DNA of 64,000 nt from Malonomonas sp036526255 (lineage in GTDB: Bacteria; Desulfobacterota; Desulfuromonadia; Desulfuromonadales; Geopsychrobacteraceae). The stretch lies in contig DATCYW010000092.1 in assembly GCA_036526255.1 (NCBI GenBank), forward strand, positions 1 to 64,000. The letters run 5' to 3'. Position numbers and translations under genes: made by a program. The notes under the pieces are model-generated. The model ran no database searches. It saw only the letters and a program-made list of their open reading frames with translations, and was not told the DNA's origin. Shown here piece after piece: positions 17,418 through 27,074 of this stretch (positions within the stretch are counted from its first letter, which is position 1; the number at the start of each line of letters is the position of its first letter).

Positions 17418-19232
17418 TCAGCGGCATAAAAAGCCGACAATCTCATCGATAAATTCAGCGCCGTAGCGCTGTAGCTTGGCCTGACCGACGCCATTTATCT
17501 GCAATAAGGCATCGTCATCAGTCGGCAGGATCGCCGCCATTTCAGCCAGGCTGGCGTCACCGAACACGACGTAGGGCGGCACCCCATCGCGATCGGCGAT
17601 CTGCTTGCGCCGGACCCGCAGCAGGTTGAACAGTTCCTGATCGTATTCCAGCCCGGCGATTTTACGCTCCGGCTTCTTCTTGCGGCCAGGCTTAACCCGC
17701 GGGCGGGTGATGGTCAATTCAGCGTCACCGCGCAACAGTGGACGCGCCGCTTCGGTCAGCTTCAGAACCGAATAATTGGCGATATCCTGCTCCAGATAGC
17801 CGTGGTGAATCAGCTGCCGCAACAGATGGTTCCAGTGGTCCTGACTCTGGTCGCGACCGATGCCGTAGGTCGACAGCTGCTCGTGCCGCAGCTCGAACAC
17901 CCGCTGGGCCTTGGAGCCCCGCAACACCTCGATGACATGGCCGATACCGAAACGTTGTCCGACACGGTACACGCAGGAGAGTGCCTTGCGCGCATCTTCG
18001 GTGACATCGTAACGCTCCGGCGGGTTGAGACAGATGTCGCAGTTGCCGCAGTCTTTTAGCAGCGTTTCGGCAAAGTAACCGAGCAGCGCGCGCCGGCGAC
18101 AACTGCCAGATTCGGCATAGGCGACCATGGCGTTTAACTTATGGATCTCGATCCGGTTCTGCTCCGGATTACCCCCCTTTTCGATCAGACCGCGACTGAT
18201 GGCGATATCGCCGTAGCCAAACAGTAGCAGCGCTTCGGCCGGCAGGCCATCCCGACCGGCGCGGCCGGTCTCCTGATAATAACTTTCGATATTTTTCGGC
18301 AGGTCGTAGTGAACCACGAACCGCACGTTCGGCTTGTCGATCCCCATGCCGAAGGCAACGGTGGCGACAATGATCTGCAGATCGTCGCGCAGAAAGCCAT
18401 CCTGCACCTGACGGCGCTGCTCGGCTGGTAATCCGGCATGATAGGCAGCGGCGCTGATGCCGTCATGCTGCAGCTTCTCTGCGACCTCATCCACCCGTTT
18501 ACGACTTAAACAGTAGACGATGCCTGACTCTTGCTGACGGGATTCGAGAAAGGCGCTGAGTTGCAGGTAGGGTTTCGCTTTGTCGATCACCGTGTAGCGG
18601 ATGTTCGGTCGATCGAAACCGGCAACCACCTGACGAGCGTCCTGCAATTGCAGGCGTTGCAAAATATCGAGGCGGGTCTGCTTTTCTGCGGTCGCGGTCA
18701 ATGCAACCATCGGCACCTGTGGGAACAGCTGCCGTAATCGACCAAGCTGGACGTATTCAGGGCGGAAATCATGCCCCCACTGGGAGACACAATGCGCTTC
18801 ATCGATGGCGAACAATGCTACCTGCAGATCATTCAGGCGTGCCAGAAAATCATCGCTGAGGAGCCGCTCCGGTGCGACATAAAGCAGATCAAGCTCACCG
18901 GCATGCAGCCTGGCCAGAACCTGCCGGGCTTCGGCCGCGAGCAGCGATGAATTGTAACAGGCGGCGCGCACCCCGTTGGCCAGTAGCGCGTCGACCTGGT
19001 CCTTCATCAACGAAATCAGCGGGGAGACGACGATTGCGACGCCAGGGCGATGCAGGGCCGGAATCTGATAGCAGAGAGATTTACCGCCGCCGGTCGGCAT
19101 CAGCACAAAAGCATCCTGCCCGGCGATCAGATCACGGACAACCTCTTCCTGATAGGGGCGAAAAGACTGGTAACCGAAAACCTGCTGTAGCGTTTCAAGG
19201 ACACCGCTGTTGGCGTTCATTGCGTTGGGCAT
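17418..19232 (-). CDS. recQ: ATP-dependent DNA helicase RecQ
   Basis: The 604-residue protein has full RecQ order. The SF2 helicase core has Walker A MPTGGGKSLCYQ (K51) and Walker B IDEAHCVSQWGHDFRPEY. The zinc-binding RQC region has CRRRALLGYF and the CGNCDIC cluster. A winged helix follows, then a C-terminal HRDC domain with the QINGVGQAKLQRYG hairpin. It unwinds DNA 3'-5' during recombination repair. Starts at the first or fifth codon (both ATG) are possible, without a clear ribosome site at either. It is followed by xth, giving a repair pair. Confidence 0.95.
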   Translation of the reverse strand: MPNAMNANSGVLETLQQVFGYQSFRPYQEEVVRDLIAGQDAFVLMPTGGGKSLCYQIPALHRPGVAIVVSPLISLMKDQVDALLANGVRAACYNSSLLAAEARQVLARLHAGELDLLYVAPERLLSDDFLARLNDLQVALFAIDEAHCVSQWGHDFRPEYVQLGRLRQLFPQVPMVALTATAEKQTRLDILQRLQLQDARQVVAGFDRPNIRYTVIDKAKPYLQLSAFLESRQQESGIVYCLSRKRVDEVAEKLQHDGISAAAYHAGLPAEQRRQVQDGFLRDDLQIIVATVAFGMGIDKPNVRFVVHYDLPKNIESYYQETGRAGRDGLPAEALLLFGYGDIAISRGLIEKGGNPEQNRIEIHKLNAMVAYAESGSCRRRALLGYFAETLLKDCGNCDICLNPPERYDVTEDARKALSCVYRVGQRFGIGHVIEVLRGSKAQRVFELRHEQLSTYGIGRDQSQDHWNHLLRQLIHHGYLEQDIANYSVLKLTEAARPLLRGDAELTITRPRVKPGRKKKPERKIAGLEYDQELFNLLRVRRKQIADRDGVPPYVVFGDASLAEMAAILPTDDDALLQINGVGQAKLQRYGAEFIDEIVGFLCR

Positions 19233-19246
19233 TTAATAAGCTGTCT

Positions 19247-20584
19247 TCAAAGGTTGTATTCGCTGCGGCGACGTTCGAGCAGCTCGGTTGTCTGCCGATT
19301 CTCTACGACCAGCGTGTTCGGGTCAACCCCGGTCGCATCAATGGCAATTCTGCCGCTATCCTGATAAATTCGGCTGCTTGACAGCTGATTGATCGAACGC
19401 CACCAGCATTGCGAGAATGAGCGCAAGTCGATGTCTTCATCCAGCAACACCAGCAGCCGTGCTTTCGCCAGCGGGCTCTGGTTCCAAAGATTATCGATCA
19501 GCTCACGATTAGCGACTGGCGGTTGGGGTGCGACCGAAAGCAGACTGACGCCGTGAAAGAGAGTTTCAAGTGGCATCTGCAGGTCGCGTATCTGAGGATA
19601 ATCGATCTTCAGCATTTCACGCAGCAGCGCCTCATTGGCCTCGCCAAGGAAGATATTTTCACTCGGCGGCGGACCGACGACGGTGATCGGAACGATCGGC
19701 TGCTGGCGATGTGTGACCGCTGTGACCTGCATGACTGGGCAATCAGCGCGGCTCACGTAGCGACCGGTGTGGTTTCCAAATGGTCCCTCGTGGCAACTGT
19801 CACCAGGCCTGATCTCCCCTTCGATGACAATTTCCGTCATTGATGGGACTGCCAACGGTTGACTGATGCAGTCCGCAAATTGGTATCTGGTCTGAAACAG
19901 TTGCTGACAAAAACTGAATTCATTACAGCCGCTGGGTAGCGGAGCAGCAGCAGCCCAGAGCCAGGCAGGATCACCGCCAAGCAGCAAGCTGACCGGCAGC
20001 GGTTGTTGTAAGCGCTGCGCTGCGCAAAAATGTTCTGCGGCGCCGGAGCCTGTTGAAAAATTTATCGCGATGCGATCCGCGCCCAGAATCTGGGCGCGAT
20101 ACAGACCAAGATTTATTGCTGCGGTTTCTGGATGACTGGAAAGCAGCAGTGCGAGAGTCAGGTAAGGTTTTATTTCCCCTGGCCAACTGCGAATAGCTGG
20201 CAGCGCGGTGACGTCTGTCGCGGCAATGACCTGCTGGCAGTCCGGAGAAGACAGATGAACTGGCGCACAAACTGAGTCCACAAGCAAGCGCTGTTGCGCA
20301 GTTCCAGTTCTGGCGTGCAGATAGCTCGACAACCGCTGCCTGAATTGCGCAAAAGAACGGGCCCCCAGCAGTTGTGCGGTCCGCGCTTCGTTCCCGAACA
20401 GGTTGGCAACCAGCGGAAATCCTGAACCCTTTATCTGTTCAAAAAATATCGCTCGATTATCCTTACCAAGGCTGAACTCACGGCGACAGAGCGCCGCAAC
20501 TTCAAGCTGAGGATCGACCTGCGCCCTGATCCGCCTGAGTGAATTACTGCTTTCCTGCTGAAGAATAAACGTCTGAAGATCCAT
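19247..20584 (-). CDS. UbiD-family decarboxylase (shorter paralogue)
   Basis: The 445-residue protein matches UbiD: an N-terminal domain with FPLVANLFGNEART, the NLGLYRAQILGADR prenyl-FMN region, and the catalytic segment ending HEGPFGNHTGRY with the conserved acidic pair. UbiD enzymes use prenylated FMN to decarboxylate aromatic or alpha,beta-unsaturated acids. It is somewhat shorter than canonical UbiD, and the C-terminal section looks divergent. A second, 613-residue paralogue lies at 52.7 kb. Which one serves menaquinone cannot be settled here; the longer one resembles the futalosine-route enzyme better. The nearest AAGGAG is 18 bases upstream, an unusually long spacing. Confidence 0.8.
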   Translation of the reverse strand: MDLQTFILQQESSNSLRRIRAQVDPQLEVAALCRREFSLGKDNRAIFFEQIKGSGFPLVANLFGNEARTAQLLGARSFAQFRQRLSSYLHARTGTAQQRLLVDSVCAPVHLSSPDCQQVIAATDVTALPAIRSWPGEIKPYLTLALLLSSHPETAAINLGLYRAQILGADRIAINFSTGSGAAEHFCAAQRLQQPLPVSLLLGGDPAWLWAAAAPLPSGCNEFSFCQQLFQTRYQFADCISQPLAVPSMTEIVIEGEIRPGDSCHEGPFGNHTGRYVSRADCPVMQVTAVTHRQQPIVPITVVGPPPSENIFLGEANEALLREMLKIDYPQIRDLQMPLETLFHGVSLLSVAPQPPVANRELIDNLWNQSPLAKARLLVLLDEDIDLRSFSQCWWRSINQLSSSRIYQDSGRIAIDATGVDPNTLVVENRQTTELLERRRSEYNL

Positions 20585-20618
20585 CCCGACAGTCTACCCT
20601 ATCTCCTTTAGGCAGAAA

Positions 20619-20649
20619 TAAAAAAAGCCCCTCGAACTTCGAGGGGCTT
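20619..20649 (-). terminator. terminator of the nuo operon
   Basis: An 11-bp perfect stem (AAGCCCCTCGA with TCGAGGGGCTT) has a 3-base loop. On the minus strand it is followed by a run of about seven T. It lies 20 bases past the nuoN stop and before the UbiD-family gene. Confidence 0.93.
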
Positions 20650-20671
20650 TGAACTTTCTATCTTACGTTGC

Positions 20672-22132
20672 TCAGAATCCGGCGAGCTTGGCCAATTCCA
20701 TGACCGGTCCGGGCAGAATCCCCAACCAGAGCACACCAGCAATCGAAACAATGATCGAAATAGCGGTGGCAGGATTGATCGAGACCCAGCTGAAATCTTC
20801 CTGCGGATCCTTGAAGTACATGTGCACCATGACCCGCAGGTAGTAGTAGAGCGACACTGCCGAGTTGAGCACGCCAATAACGGCCAGCCAGATGTAGCCG
20901 GAATCAACAGCAGCGGCAAAAATGTAGAACTTGCCGGTAAAGCCAGCTGTCGGCGGCAGCCCCATCAGTGAGAACAGGAAGATACAGAGAGCGATGCCCA
21001 AAAATGGTTTTTTGTAACCCATCCCGGAAAGGCCATCAACTGTCAGATTTTCTTCGCCCTGCTTGCCGACCAGAACCAGGACCGCGAAAGCACCCATATT
21101 CATGAAGGTGTAAACCAGCATGTAGAACAGGATACCGGAAAATCCGATATCACTCCAGGCCACCAGACCGACCAGCGCGTAACCAGCGTGCGAGATCGAG
21201 GAGTAAGCGAGCATGCGCTTAATGTCCTGCTGATTCAGAGCGATGAAGTTACCGATGGTCATGGTCAGAACTGCCAGAACCCAGAAGAGCGCGGTCAGAT
21301 CGTCCTGAATGTCTTCCAGTGCCACGAAGGTGACGCGCATGAAGGCTGCAAAGGCAGCGGCCTTGGCACCGGCGCTCATGAAAGCAGTCACCGGGGTCGG
21401 TGCGCCCTGATAAACATCCGGGGTCCACATATGGAAAGGAGCAGCAGCAACTTTGAAAAGGAAACCGGTCAACAACAGGAGGCCGCCAGAGATGAACATC
21501 AGGTCGGAGGAAACCCCTTCGGTGCTGCGGACAAATTCAGCAATCCCATCAAGCTTGGTGGTTCCGGTAACTCCGTAGAGCAGAGCGACTCCGTAGAGCA
21601 TGAAACCAGTCGAAAACGCACCGAGGAAGAAGTACTTCAGACCTGCCTCGTTGGACTTGGTCTGGTCACGGAAGAAACCGGCAAGCACGTAAAGTGAAAC
21701 CGACAGAACTTCAAGACCGAGGAAGATCGTCATCAGGTCAGTGCCCGAAGCCATCCACATGGCGCCTGCTGTCGTGAACAGGATCAGCGGATAATACTCA
21801 CCGACCGGGTAACCTTCACGCTTCAGGTAGTCATCCGACATCAGGATTGTCAGAGCTGCAGCGATCAGACAGATCATACTGAAGAAGGTCGCAAAATTAT
21901 CGATGACAACACTGCCAGCAAAACCGGCCTGTGGATTATTCCAGCCTGACAGGGAGACGAAGCCAGTGACAACCAGTGCGATAATACTCAACCAGGCGAC
22001 GTGTGTGGTTTTCCCACGTTGTGAGAAGACCGAAACCAGTAGTAACACCAAACCGAAACAGCAGAGTACCAGTGACGGCATGATGGCCTGCAGGTTCACA
22101 TTCTGGATGGCTTCTTGTGCCAAATTTTCCAT
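20672..22132 (-). CDS. nuoN: NADH-quinone oxidoreductase subunit N
   Basis: The 486-residue membrane subunit has about 14 helices of the Mrp-antiporter type. The proton-channel signature includes GLKYFFLGAFSTGFMLYG, the KVAAAPFHMWTPDVYQGAPTP segment with the TM7 lysine, and SSISHAGYALVGL. It forms the antiporter-like proton-pumping module closest to the Q-side subunits. GAGGAG precedes the ATG. It is the last gene of the operon before the terminator. Confidence 0.95.
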   Translation of the reverse strand: MENLAQEAIQNVNLQAIMPSLVLCCFGLVLLLVSVFSQRGKTTHVAWLSIIALVVTGFVSLSGWNNPQAGFAGSVVIDNFATFFSMICLIAAALTILMSDDYLKREGYPVGEYYPLILFTTAGAMWMASGTDLMTIFLGLEVLSVSLYVLAGFFRDQTKSNEAGLKYFFLGAFSTGFMLYGVALLYGVTGTTKLDGIAEFVRSTEGVSSDLMFISGGLLLLTGFLFKVAAAPFHMWTPDVYQGAPTPVTAFMSAGAKAAAFAAFMRVTFVALEDIQDDLTALFWVLAVLTMTIGNFIALNQQDIKRMLAYSSISHAGYALVGLVAWSDIGFSGILFYMLVYTFMNMGAFAVLVLVGKQGEENLTVDGLSGMGYKKPFLGIALCIFLFSLMGLPPTAGFTGKFYIFAAAVDSGYIWLAVIGVLNSAVSLYYYLRVMVHMYFKDPQEDFSWVSINPATAISIIVSIAGVLWLGILPGPVMELAKLAGF

Positions 22133-22172
22133 CGAACAGCTCCTCGGGAACCAGTTATAAAACTATCAACAG

Positions 22173-23735
22173 TTATTTAAATTCAATCAGCGTTGCAATT
22201 TCCGGCTGCTGTACTTCTACCATCGCCACCTGTCTGCTCTCCATCTGCTTGATAAACTGCTCGAGCGCCGGATTCATTTTGTCGAAGAAGGTGTTCGGGT
22301 AAACACCGATCCAGAAAACGAACACCAACAACGGCAGCATGATGGCTATTTCACGTGAAGACAGATCCTTCAGATTCTCATTGGCAGGATTGGTGATCTT
22401 GCCGAACATGACCCGCTGGTACATCCAGAGCATATAAACCGCAGCAAAGATAACACCAGTCGTCGCGACAACCGCATACCAGCGCAGACCGGCTTCAAAA
22501 GCACCCATCAGCGCCAGGAACTCGCCGACGAAACCGTTAGTGCCGGGCAAGCCGATTGAAGAGAAAGTGATGATCAAAAAGATCGTGGCAAAAATCGGCA
22601 TCTTATGCGCCAGACCACCGAACTCACTGATCAAGCGGGTGTGGCGACGCTCGTAAATAAAGCCGACGATAAGGAACAGTGCGCCGGTAGAGATACCATG
22701 ATTAACCATCTGAATCATGCCACCTGCCAGCCCCTGCAGGTTCATGGCAAAGATACCGAGCATGACGAAACCGAGGTGAGCGACAGATGAATAAGCGACC
22801 AGTTTCTTGACGTCTTCCTGCATCATGGCGACCAGTGAGCCATAGATGATACCGATCACCGACAGGGTTGCCAGGAGCGGAATGAAGGTTGGCAAGGCGT
22901 CCGGAAACAGTGGCATCGCAAAGCGGATATAACCGTAGGTGCCCATCTTCAGCAGTACGGCAGCAAGAATGACCGAACCCGCAGTTGGTGCTTCAGTGTG
23001 TGCGTCCGGCAACCAGGTGTGCAGTGGGAACATTGGGACCTTGATCGCGAAGCTGAAACCAAAGGCCAGGAACAACCAGTATTGTGCGTGGTATGGAATG
23101 TCCAACTTGTAGAACTCAAGAATACCGAAGCCATTTGCTGGCGACATGCCGGACTGAATCGCGTAGTAGTAGACGAACATGATCGCTACCAGCATCAACA
23201 GTGAACCAACTGCGGTATAGATGAAGAACTTGACTGCAGCGTAGATGCGGTTTTTCCCGCCCCAGATACCGATCAGGAAGTACATCGGAATCAGCATCAA
23301 TTCCCAGAAGATGTAGAAGAGGAACAGATCAAGGGAGACGAAAGCACCGAGCATGCCGGTTTCAAGCAGCAGCAGCAGAGCCATGAAGCCTTTGGTATGT
23401 TTCTCGACCGATTTCCAGGTAGAGAGTACAGCAATCGGCATGATGAAGGTCGTCAACATGACCAGCCAGAGGCTGATACCATCGACGCCGATGCTATAGT
23501 TCATCTGGAAGAAGCTGCCAATTTTGATCCACTCGTAGAATTCACGGTAATGCATCCCGCCAGAAGTGGCGAAAGCATTGTCAAATGCCAGAGGCAGACT
23601 GATGGCGAAGGTAATCAGGGTCACCACCAGGGTGAATCCTTTAAGTAATCCGTCGTTGTCCCGCGGAATAAAGAGGATGAACAACATCCCCAGTAGCGGG
23701 AAGAAAGTCATTATGCTGAGAAGATAATCGGCCAT
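22173..23735 (-). CDS. nuoM: NADH-quinone oxidoreductase subunit M
   Basis: The 520-residue antiporter-like subunit carries the glutamate of TM5 in FYIFWELMLIPMYFLIG, the lysine-bearing FAIKVPMFPLHTWLPDAHTEAPTAGS and SSVAHLGFVMLG. It is one of three proton-pumping subunits. AAGGAG lies 8 bases before the ATG. Length is normal. Confidence 0.96.
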   Translation of the reverse strand: MADYLLSIMTFFPLLGMLFILFIPRDNDGLLKGFTLVVTLITFAISLPLAFDNAFATSGGMHYREFYEWIKIGSFFQMNYSIGVDGISLWLVMLTTFIMPIAVLSTWKSVEKHTKGFMALLLLLETGMLGAFVSLDLFLFYIFWELMLIPMYFLIGIWGGKNRIYAAVKFFIYTAVGSLLMLVAIMFVYYYAIQSGMSPANGFGILEFYKLDIPYHAQYWLFLAFGFSFAIKVPMFPLHTWLPDAHTEAPTAGSVILAAVLLKMGTYGYIRFAMPLFPDALPTFIPLLATLSVIGIIYGSLVAMMQEDVKKLVAYSSVAHLGFVMLGIFAMNLQGLAGGMIQMVNHGISTGALFLIVGFIYERRHTRLISEFGGLAHKMPIFATIFLIITFSSIGLPGTNGFVGEFLALMGAFEAGLRWYAVVATTGVIFAAVYMLWMYQRVMFGKITNPANENLKDLSSREIAIMLPLLVFVFWIGVYPNTFFDKMNPALEQFIKQMESRQVAMVEVQQPEIATLIEFK

Positions 23736-23780
23736 GAAGAATCGCTCCTTGTAGCTTTATCGTATTCGCTGGCGAACTGT

Positions 23781-25760
23781 TTAACCGAGGACGTAATAGC
23801 CGACGATCACGACTACGCCGACCACCATGGCCACAGCGTAGTTATGCAGATAACCGGACTGGGAATAACGCAGCCCAGCACCAATACCTTTGACCACCCA
23901 GGCACAGCCGTTGACAATGCCGTCGACAACCTTCACGTCAAATCCGCGCCAGAGGAAGATCCCCAGCTTCTTGCAAGGATTGACGAACAGGAAGTCATAC
24001 AGCTCATCGATGTACCATTTATTGAAAACTGCTTTGTGCAGACCGGAGAAGGCTGCAGTAAATTTGCCTGGCAGTTCCGGTTTTTTCAGATACATCACAG
24101 TCGCAGAGCCAATACCAACCACGGCGATAAGTACCGACAGAACCATCAACGCAATCTCTAAAGATGCGCTGCCGTGTGCCTCAATCTGATGGAGCTGCTG
24201 AGCCTGACTGAAAACCGGGGCCAGGAAATCATTCAACTTGTTGCCGACATGCATAACGTCAATCGCATGCGGAATGCCAATCAGACCACCGACTGTTGCC
24301 AGTCCAGCGAGTACCACCAGCGGCAGAGTAATGACCCATGGGGACTCAGGGATATGGTTCTTGGCTTTAGGGTGCGTCTTTTGCTCGCCGTAAAAGGTCA
24401 TGTAGAGACAGCGAAACATGTAGAATGCTGTCATACAGGCGGCGATCGCACCAACGATCCAGACGATCATGCTGCCGCGGGTCGAAGCGAAGGTCCACCA
24501 GAGGATCTCATCCTTGGAGAAGAAGCCGGAGAAAAATGGGATACCGGCAATGGCCAAACAGGAGATACCGAAAGTTGCGTGAGTGACCGGCATGAATTTC
24601 CGCAGACCACCCATGTTACGCATATCCTGCGGGTCATCGTGCAGGTGTGCGTGATGATACGCGTGGTGCATACCGTGAATAACCGAACCTGAACCGAGGA
24701 ACAGACAGGCTTTGAAGAATGCGTGAGTCATGAGATGGAAGATACCGGCAGTGAAAGCGCCGACACCCATCGCCATGAACATGAAACCAAGTTGGGAAAC
24801 CGTCGAATAGGCAAGCACCCGCTTGATGTCATTTTGGGCGAAACCGATACTGGCAGCAAAGATCGCTGTGGCGGCACCGACGAAAGCAACAACCATCATC
24901 GTCGTCGGTGACATGGCAAACAGGATGTTCATCCGGCCGATCATGTAAACACCAGCGGTAACCATGGTCGCCGCATGGATCAGTGCGGAAACCGGGGTCG
25001 GGCCTTCCATCGCATCAGGCAACCAGGTATAGAGCGGGATCTGTGCCGACTTGCCGGTTGCGCCGAGGAAAAAGCACAGGGTCACAACCGTCACCAGCAA
25101 TCCGCCACTCTGCAGCAGATGAGCGTTCTCGGAAATCTCAACAAAGTTAAGAGTCCAGACTCCCTTGCTACCGAGGGCCCAGAACAGGGTCAGCAGACCG
25201 CAGAGGAAACCGAAGTCACCAATACGGTTGACTACGAAAGCCTTCTTGGCGGCATCACCGGCGCTCTTCTTTTCGAAGTAGTAACCGATCAGCAGGTAAG
25301 AACAGAGACCGACACCTTCCCATCCGATAAACATGACCAGGGCGTTGTTCCCCAGCACCAGCATCAGCATTGAGAAGCAGAACAGGTTCAGGTAGCTGAA
25401 GAAACGGTAGAAGCCAACTTCGCCATGCATGTAGCCGATTGAGTAAAGATGGATCAGCGAGCCGACGCCGGTCACTACCATGATCATCAGGGCAGAGAGC
25501 GGATCGAGCAGAAAACCCCAGTCGACCTGAAGGTCGCCGACCGACATCCATGATGCGACGACTTGCTGGTGAACCTTGACGTCATCTCCGAGCAACTTAA
25601 TTAAGTAGCTGCAGGAGACTACGAAGGAGCTGAAAATTGCCAGGGTTCCAATCCCACCAATCACCGCTTCATTTTTGATCTTCTTGCCGAACAGGCCGTT
25701 GATAATCGACCCAACCAGCGGGAAGAACGGGATGAGCCACAGATAACTGTAACCTTGCAT
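23781..25760 (-). CDS. nuoL: NADH-quinone oxidoreductase subunit L
   Basis: The 659-residue subunit is the distal antiporter-like module. It has MFIGWEGVGLCSYLLIG with the key glutamate, KSAQIPLYTWLPDAMEGPTPVSALIHAATMV (split by the conserved lysine and histidine), STVSQLGFMFMA, and the long C-terminal lateral helix region. The frame opens with TTG-ATG; the ATG at 25760 has AGGAG at good spacing, so I start there. Confidence 0.96.
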   Translation of the reverse strand: MQGYSYLWLIPFFPLVGSIINGLFGKKIKNEAVIGGIGTLAIFSSFVVSCSYLIKLLGDDVKVHQQVVASWMSVGDLQVDWGFLLDPLSALMIMVVTGVGSLIHLYSIGYMHGEVGFYRFFSYLNLFCFSMLMLVLGNNALVMFIGWEGVGLCSYLLIGYYFEKKSAGDAAKKAFVVNRIGDFGFLCGLLTLFWALGSKGVWTLNFVEISENAHLLQSGGLLVTVVTLCFFLGATGKSAQIPLYTWLPDAMEGPTPVSALIHAATMVTAGVYMIGRMNILFAMSPTTMMVVAFVGAATAIFAASIGFAQNDIKRVLAYSTVSQLGFMFMAMGVGAFTAGIFHLMTHAFFKACLFLGSGSVIHGMHHAYHHAHLHDDPQDMRNMGGLRKFMPVTHATFGISCLAIAGIPFFSGFFSKDEILWWTFASTRGSMIVWIVGAIAACMTAFYMFRCLYMTFYGEQKTHPKAKNHIPESPWVITLPLVVLAGLATVGGLIGIPHAIDVMHVGNKLNDFLAPVFSQAQQLHQIEAHGSASLEIALMVLSVLIAVVGIGSATVMYLKKPELPGKFTAAFSGLHKAVFNKWYIDELYDFLFVNPCKKLGIFLWRGFDVKVVDGIVNGCAWVVKGIGAGLRYSQSGYLHNYAVAMVVGVVVIVGYYVLG

Positions 25761-25800
25761 CAAACTCTCCTATTTGCTGAAAATATCCGTTAACGGATAA

Positions 25801-26103
25801 TTACCATTTGAGCATGTTGAAATCGTCAACATCGATCGAATCTTTATTGCGGTAGAACGCAATCATCAATGCCAGGCCAACAGCTGCTTCAGCGGCGGCA
25901 ACAGTCATAACAAAAAAGACAAAGATCTGACCGTCCATGTTGCCGACGTGGCGTGACAGGGCGATGAAGGTCAGGTTTACCGAGTTGAGCATCACCTCAA
26001 TGCACATGAAGATGACAATGGCATTTTTTCGGGTCAGCACACCATAGCTGCCGATGCTGAACAGGATGGCACTCAACAACATGTAGTGACTTGTATCAAT
26101 CAT
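25801..26103 (-). CDS. nuoK: NADH-quinone oxidoreductase subunit K
   Basis: The 100-residue, three-helix subunit has the conserved membrane glutamates (VIFMCIEVMLNSVNL and AAAEAAVGLALMIAFYR) needed for proton transfer from the quinone site. GGGAGA precedes the ATG. Its stop is 40 bases before nuoL. Confidence 0.95.
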   Translation of the reverse strand: MIDTSHYMLLSAILFSIGSYGVLTRKNAIVIFMCIEVMLNSVNLTFIALSRHVGNMDGQIFVFFVMTVAAAEAAVGLALMIAFYRNKDSIDVDDFNMLKW

Positions 26104-26128
26104 GATCTATCTCCCAACCGTAACCCGG

Positions 26129-26632
26129 TTAAACTTTGCGCTTAGAGAGAACGACAGCACCAACAATTGCTACCAGCAACAGGATCGAAGCGATCTCGAA
26201 GGGGAGCAGAAAGTCAACAAACATGGCCCTGCCGATCAGTTCGGTGTGACCATAACTCTCGATCACAGCACTGGTAATATCACCTCCGGTACCAGTTGCG
26301 TTACCGTTGCGCAGGAACACATTTGCAACGATCAGCAGCAACACCGACAGGACACCGCCAGCAACCATGCCGTGGGTGTAGCGGCTCTTAACCGCAGTCC
26401 CCAAGTTCAGCAGCATGATGACAAAGACAATCAGCACCATGATTGCACCGGCGTAAACCATAATCTGGATTGCCGCCATGAAGGGCGCTTCCAGCATCAC
26501 GTAGAAAACCGCCAGGCAGATAAAGTTGGTTACCAGGCACAGGGCGCTGTTAACTGGGTTCCGGCAGTTGGTAACAAAAAACGCTGCTAAAACAGCTACC
26601 AGTGCGGTCAGATAAAAAAGGATGGCTTCCAT
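26129..26632 (-). CDS. nuoJ: NADH-quinone oxidoreductase subunit J
   Basis: The 167-residue, five-helix subunit has the VYAGAIMVLIVFVIMLLNL core helix containing the pi-bulge region of TM3. It links the Q-site subunits with the antiporter arm. The C-terminal extension is short. AAGGAG lies upstream of the ATG at slightly long spacing. Confidence 0.94.
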   Translation of the reverse strand: MEAILFYLTALVAVLAAFFVTNCRNPVNSALCLVTNFICLAVFYVMLEAPFMAAIQIMVYAGAIMVLIVFVIMLLNLGTAVKSRYTHGMVAGGVLSVLLLIVANVFLRNGNATGTGGDITSAVIESYGHTELIGRAMFVDFLLPFEIASILLLVAIVGAVVLSKRKV

Positions 26633-26649
26633 TTATTCGCTGCTCCTTT

Positions 26650-27048
26650 TTACGACTTTAAAAGACGTGCTTTATCGAAGTTAAAATCGGACCGCTTGAA
26701 GTTGGCCAATTCGTAAGCATCGGTCATCTCAATGGCTTCCACCGGACAGGCTTCTACACAGTAACCGCAGAAGATACAGCGCAGCAGATCGATCTCGTAA
26801 ACTCTCGGGTACTTTTCTCCCGTCTCGCTCTCGGCCGATTCAACAGTGATGCACTTGGCAGGGCATACGGTCGGGCAGAGATAACAGGCCACACATTTCT
26901 CACGGGTCTGGGTCGGGACCAGGCGATGTAAACCACGGAAGCGGGGCGACATTTCGAGCTTCTGCTGTGGATACTGCACCGTTGTACAGTTACCTGGCAG
27001 CAGATGCTTCAGCGTAATACTCAGGCCTTTGGCAAACTCTTTAAACAT
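26650..27048 (-). CDS. nuoI: NADH-quinone oxidoreductase subunit I
   Basis: The 132-residue protein carries two 4Fe-4S clusters of the 8Fe ferredoxin type: CVACYLCPTVCPAKCI and CIFCGYCVEACPVEAIEM (clusters N6a and N6b). It relays electrons from NuoG to NuoB at the quinone site. GAGGAT precedes the ATG. Confidence 0.96.
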   Translation of the reverse strand: MFKEFAKGLSITLKHLLPGNCTTVQYPQQKLEMSPRFRGLHRLVPTQTREKCVACYLCPTVCPAKCITVESAESETGEKYPRVYEIDLLRCIFCGYCVEACPVEAIEMTDAYELANFKRSDFNFDKARLLKS

Positions 27049-27074
27049 AATCTATCCTCTACGCAACGTGGTTG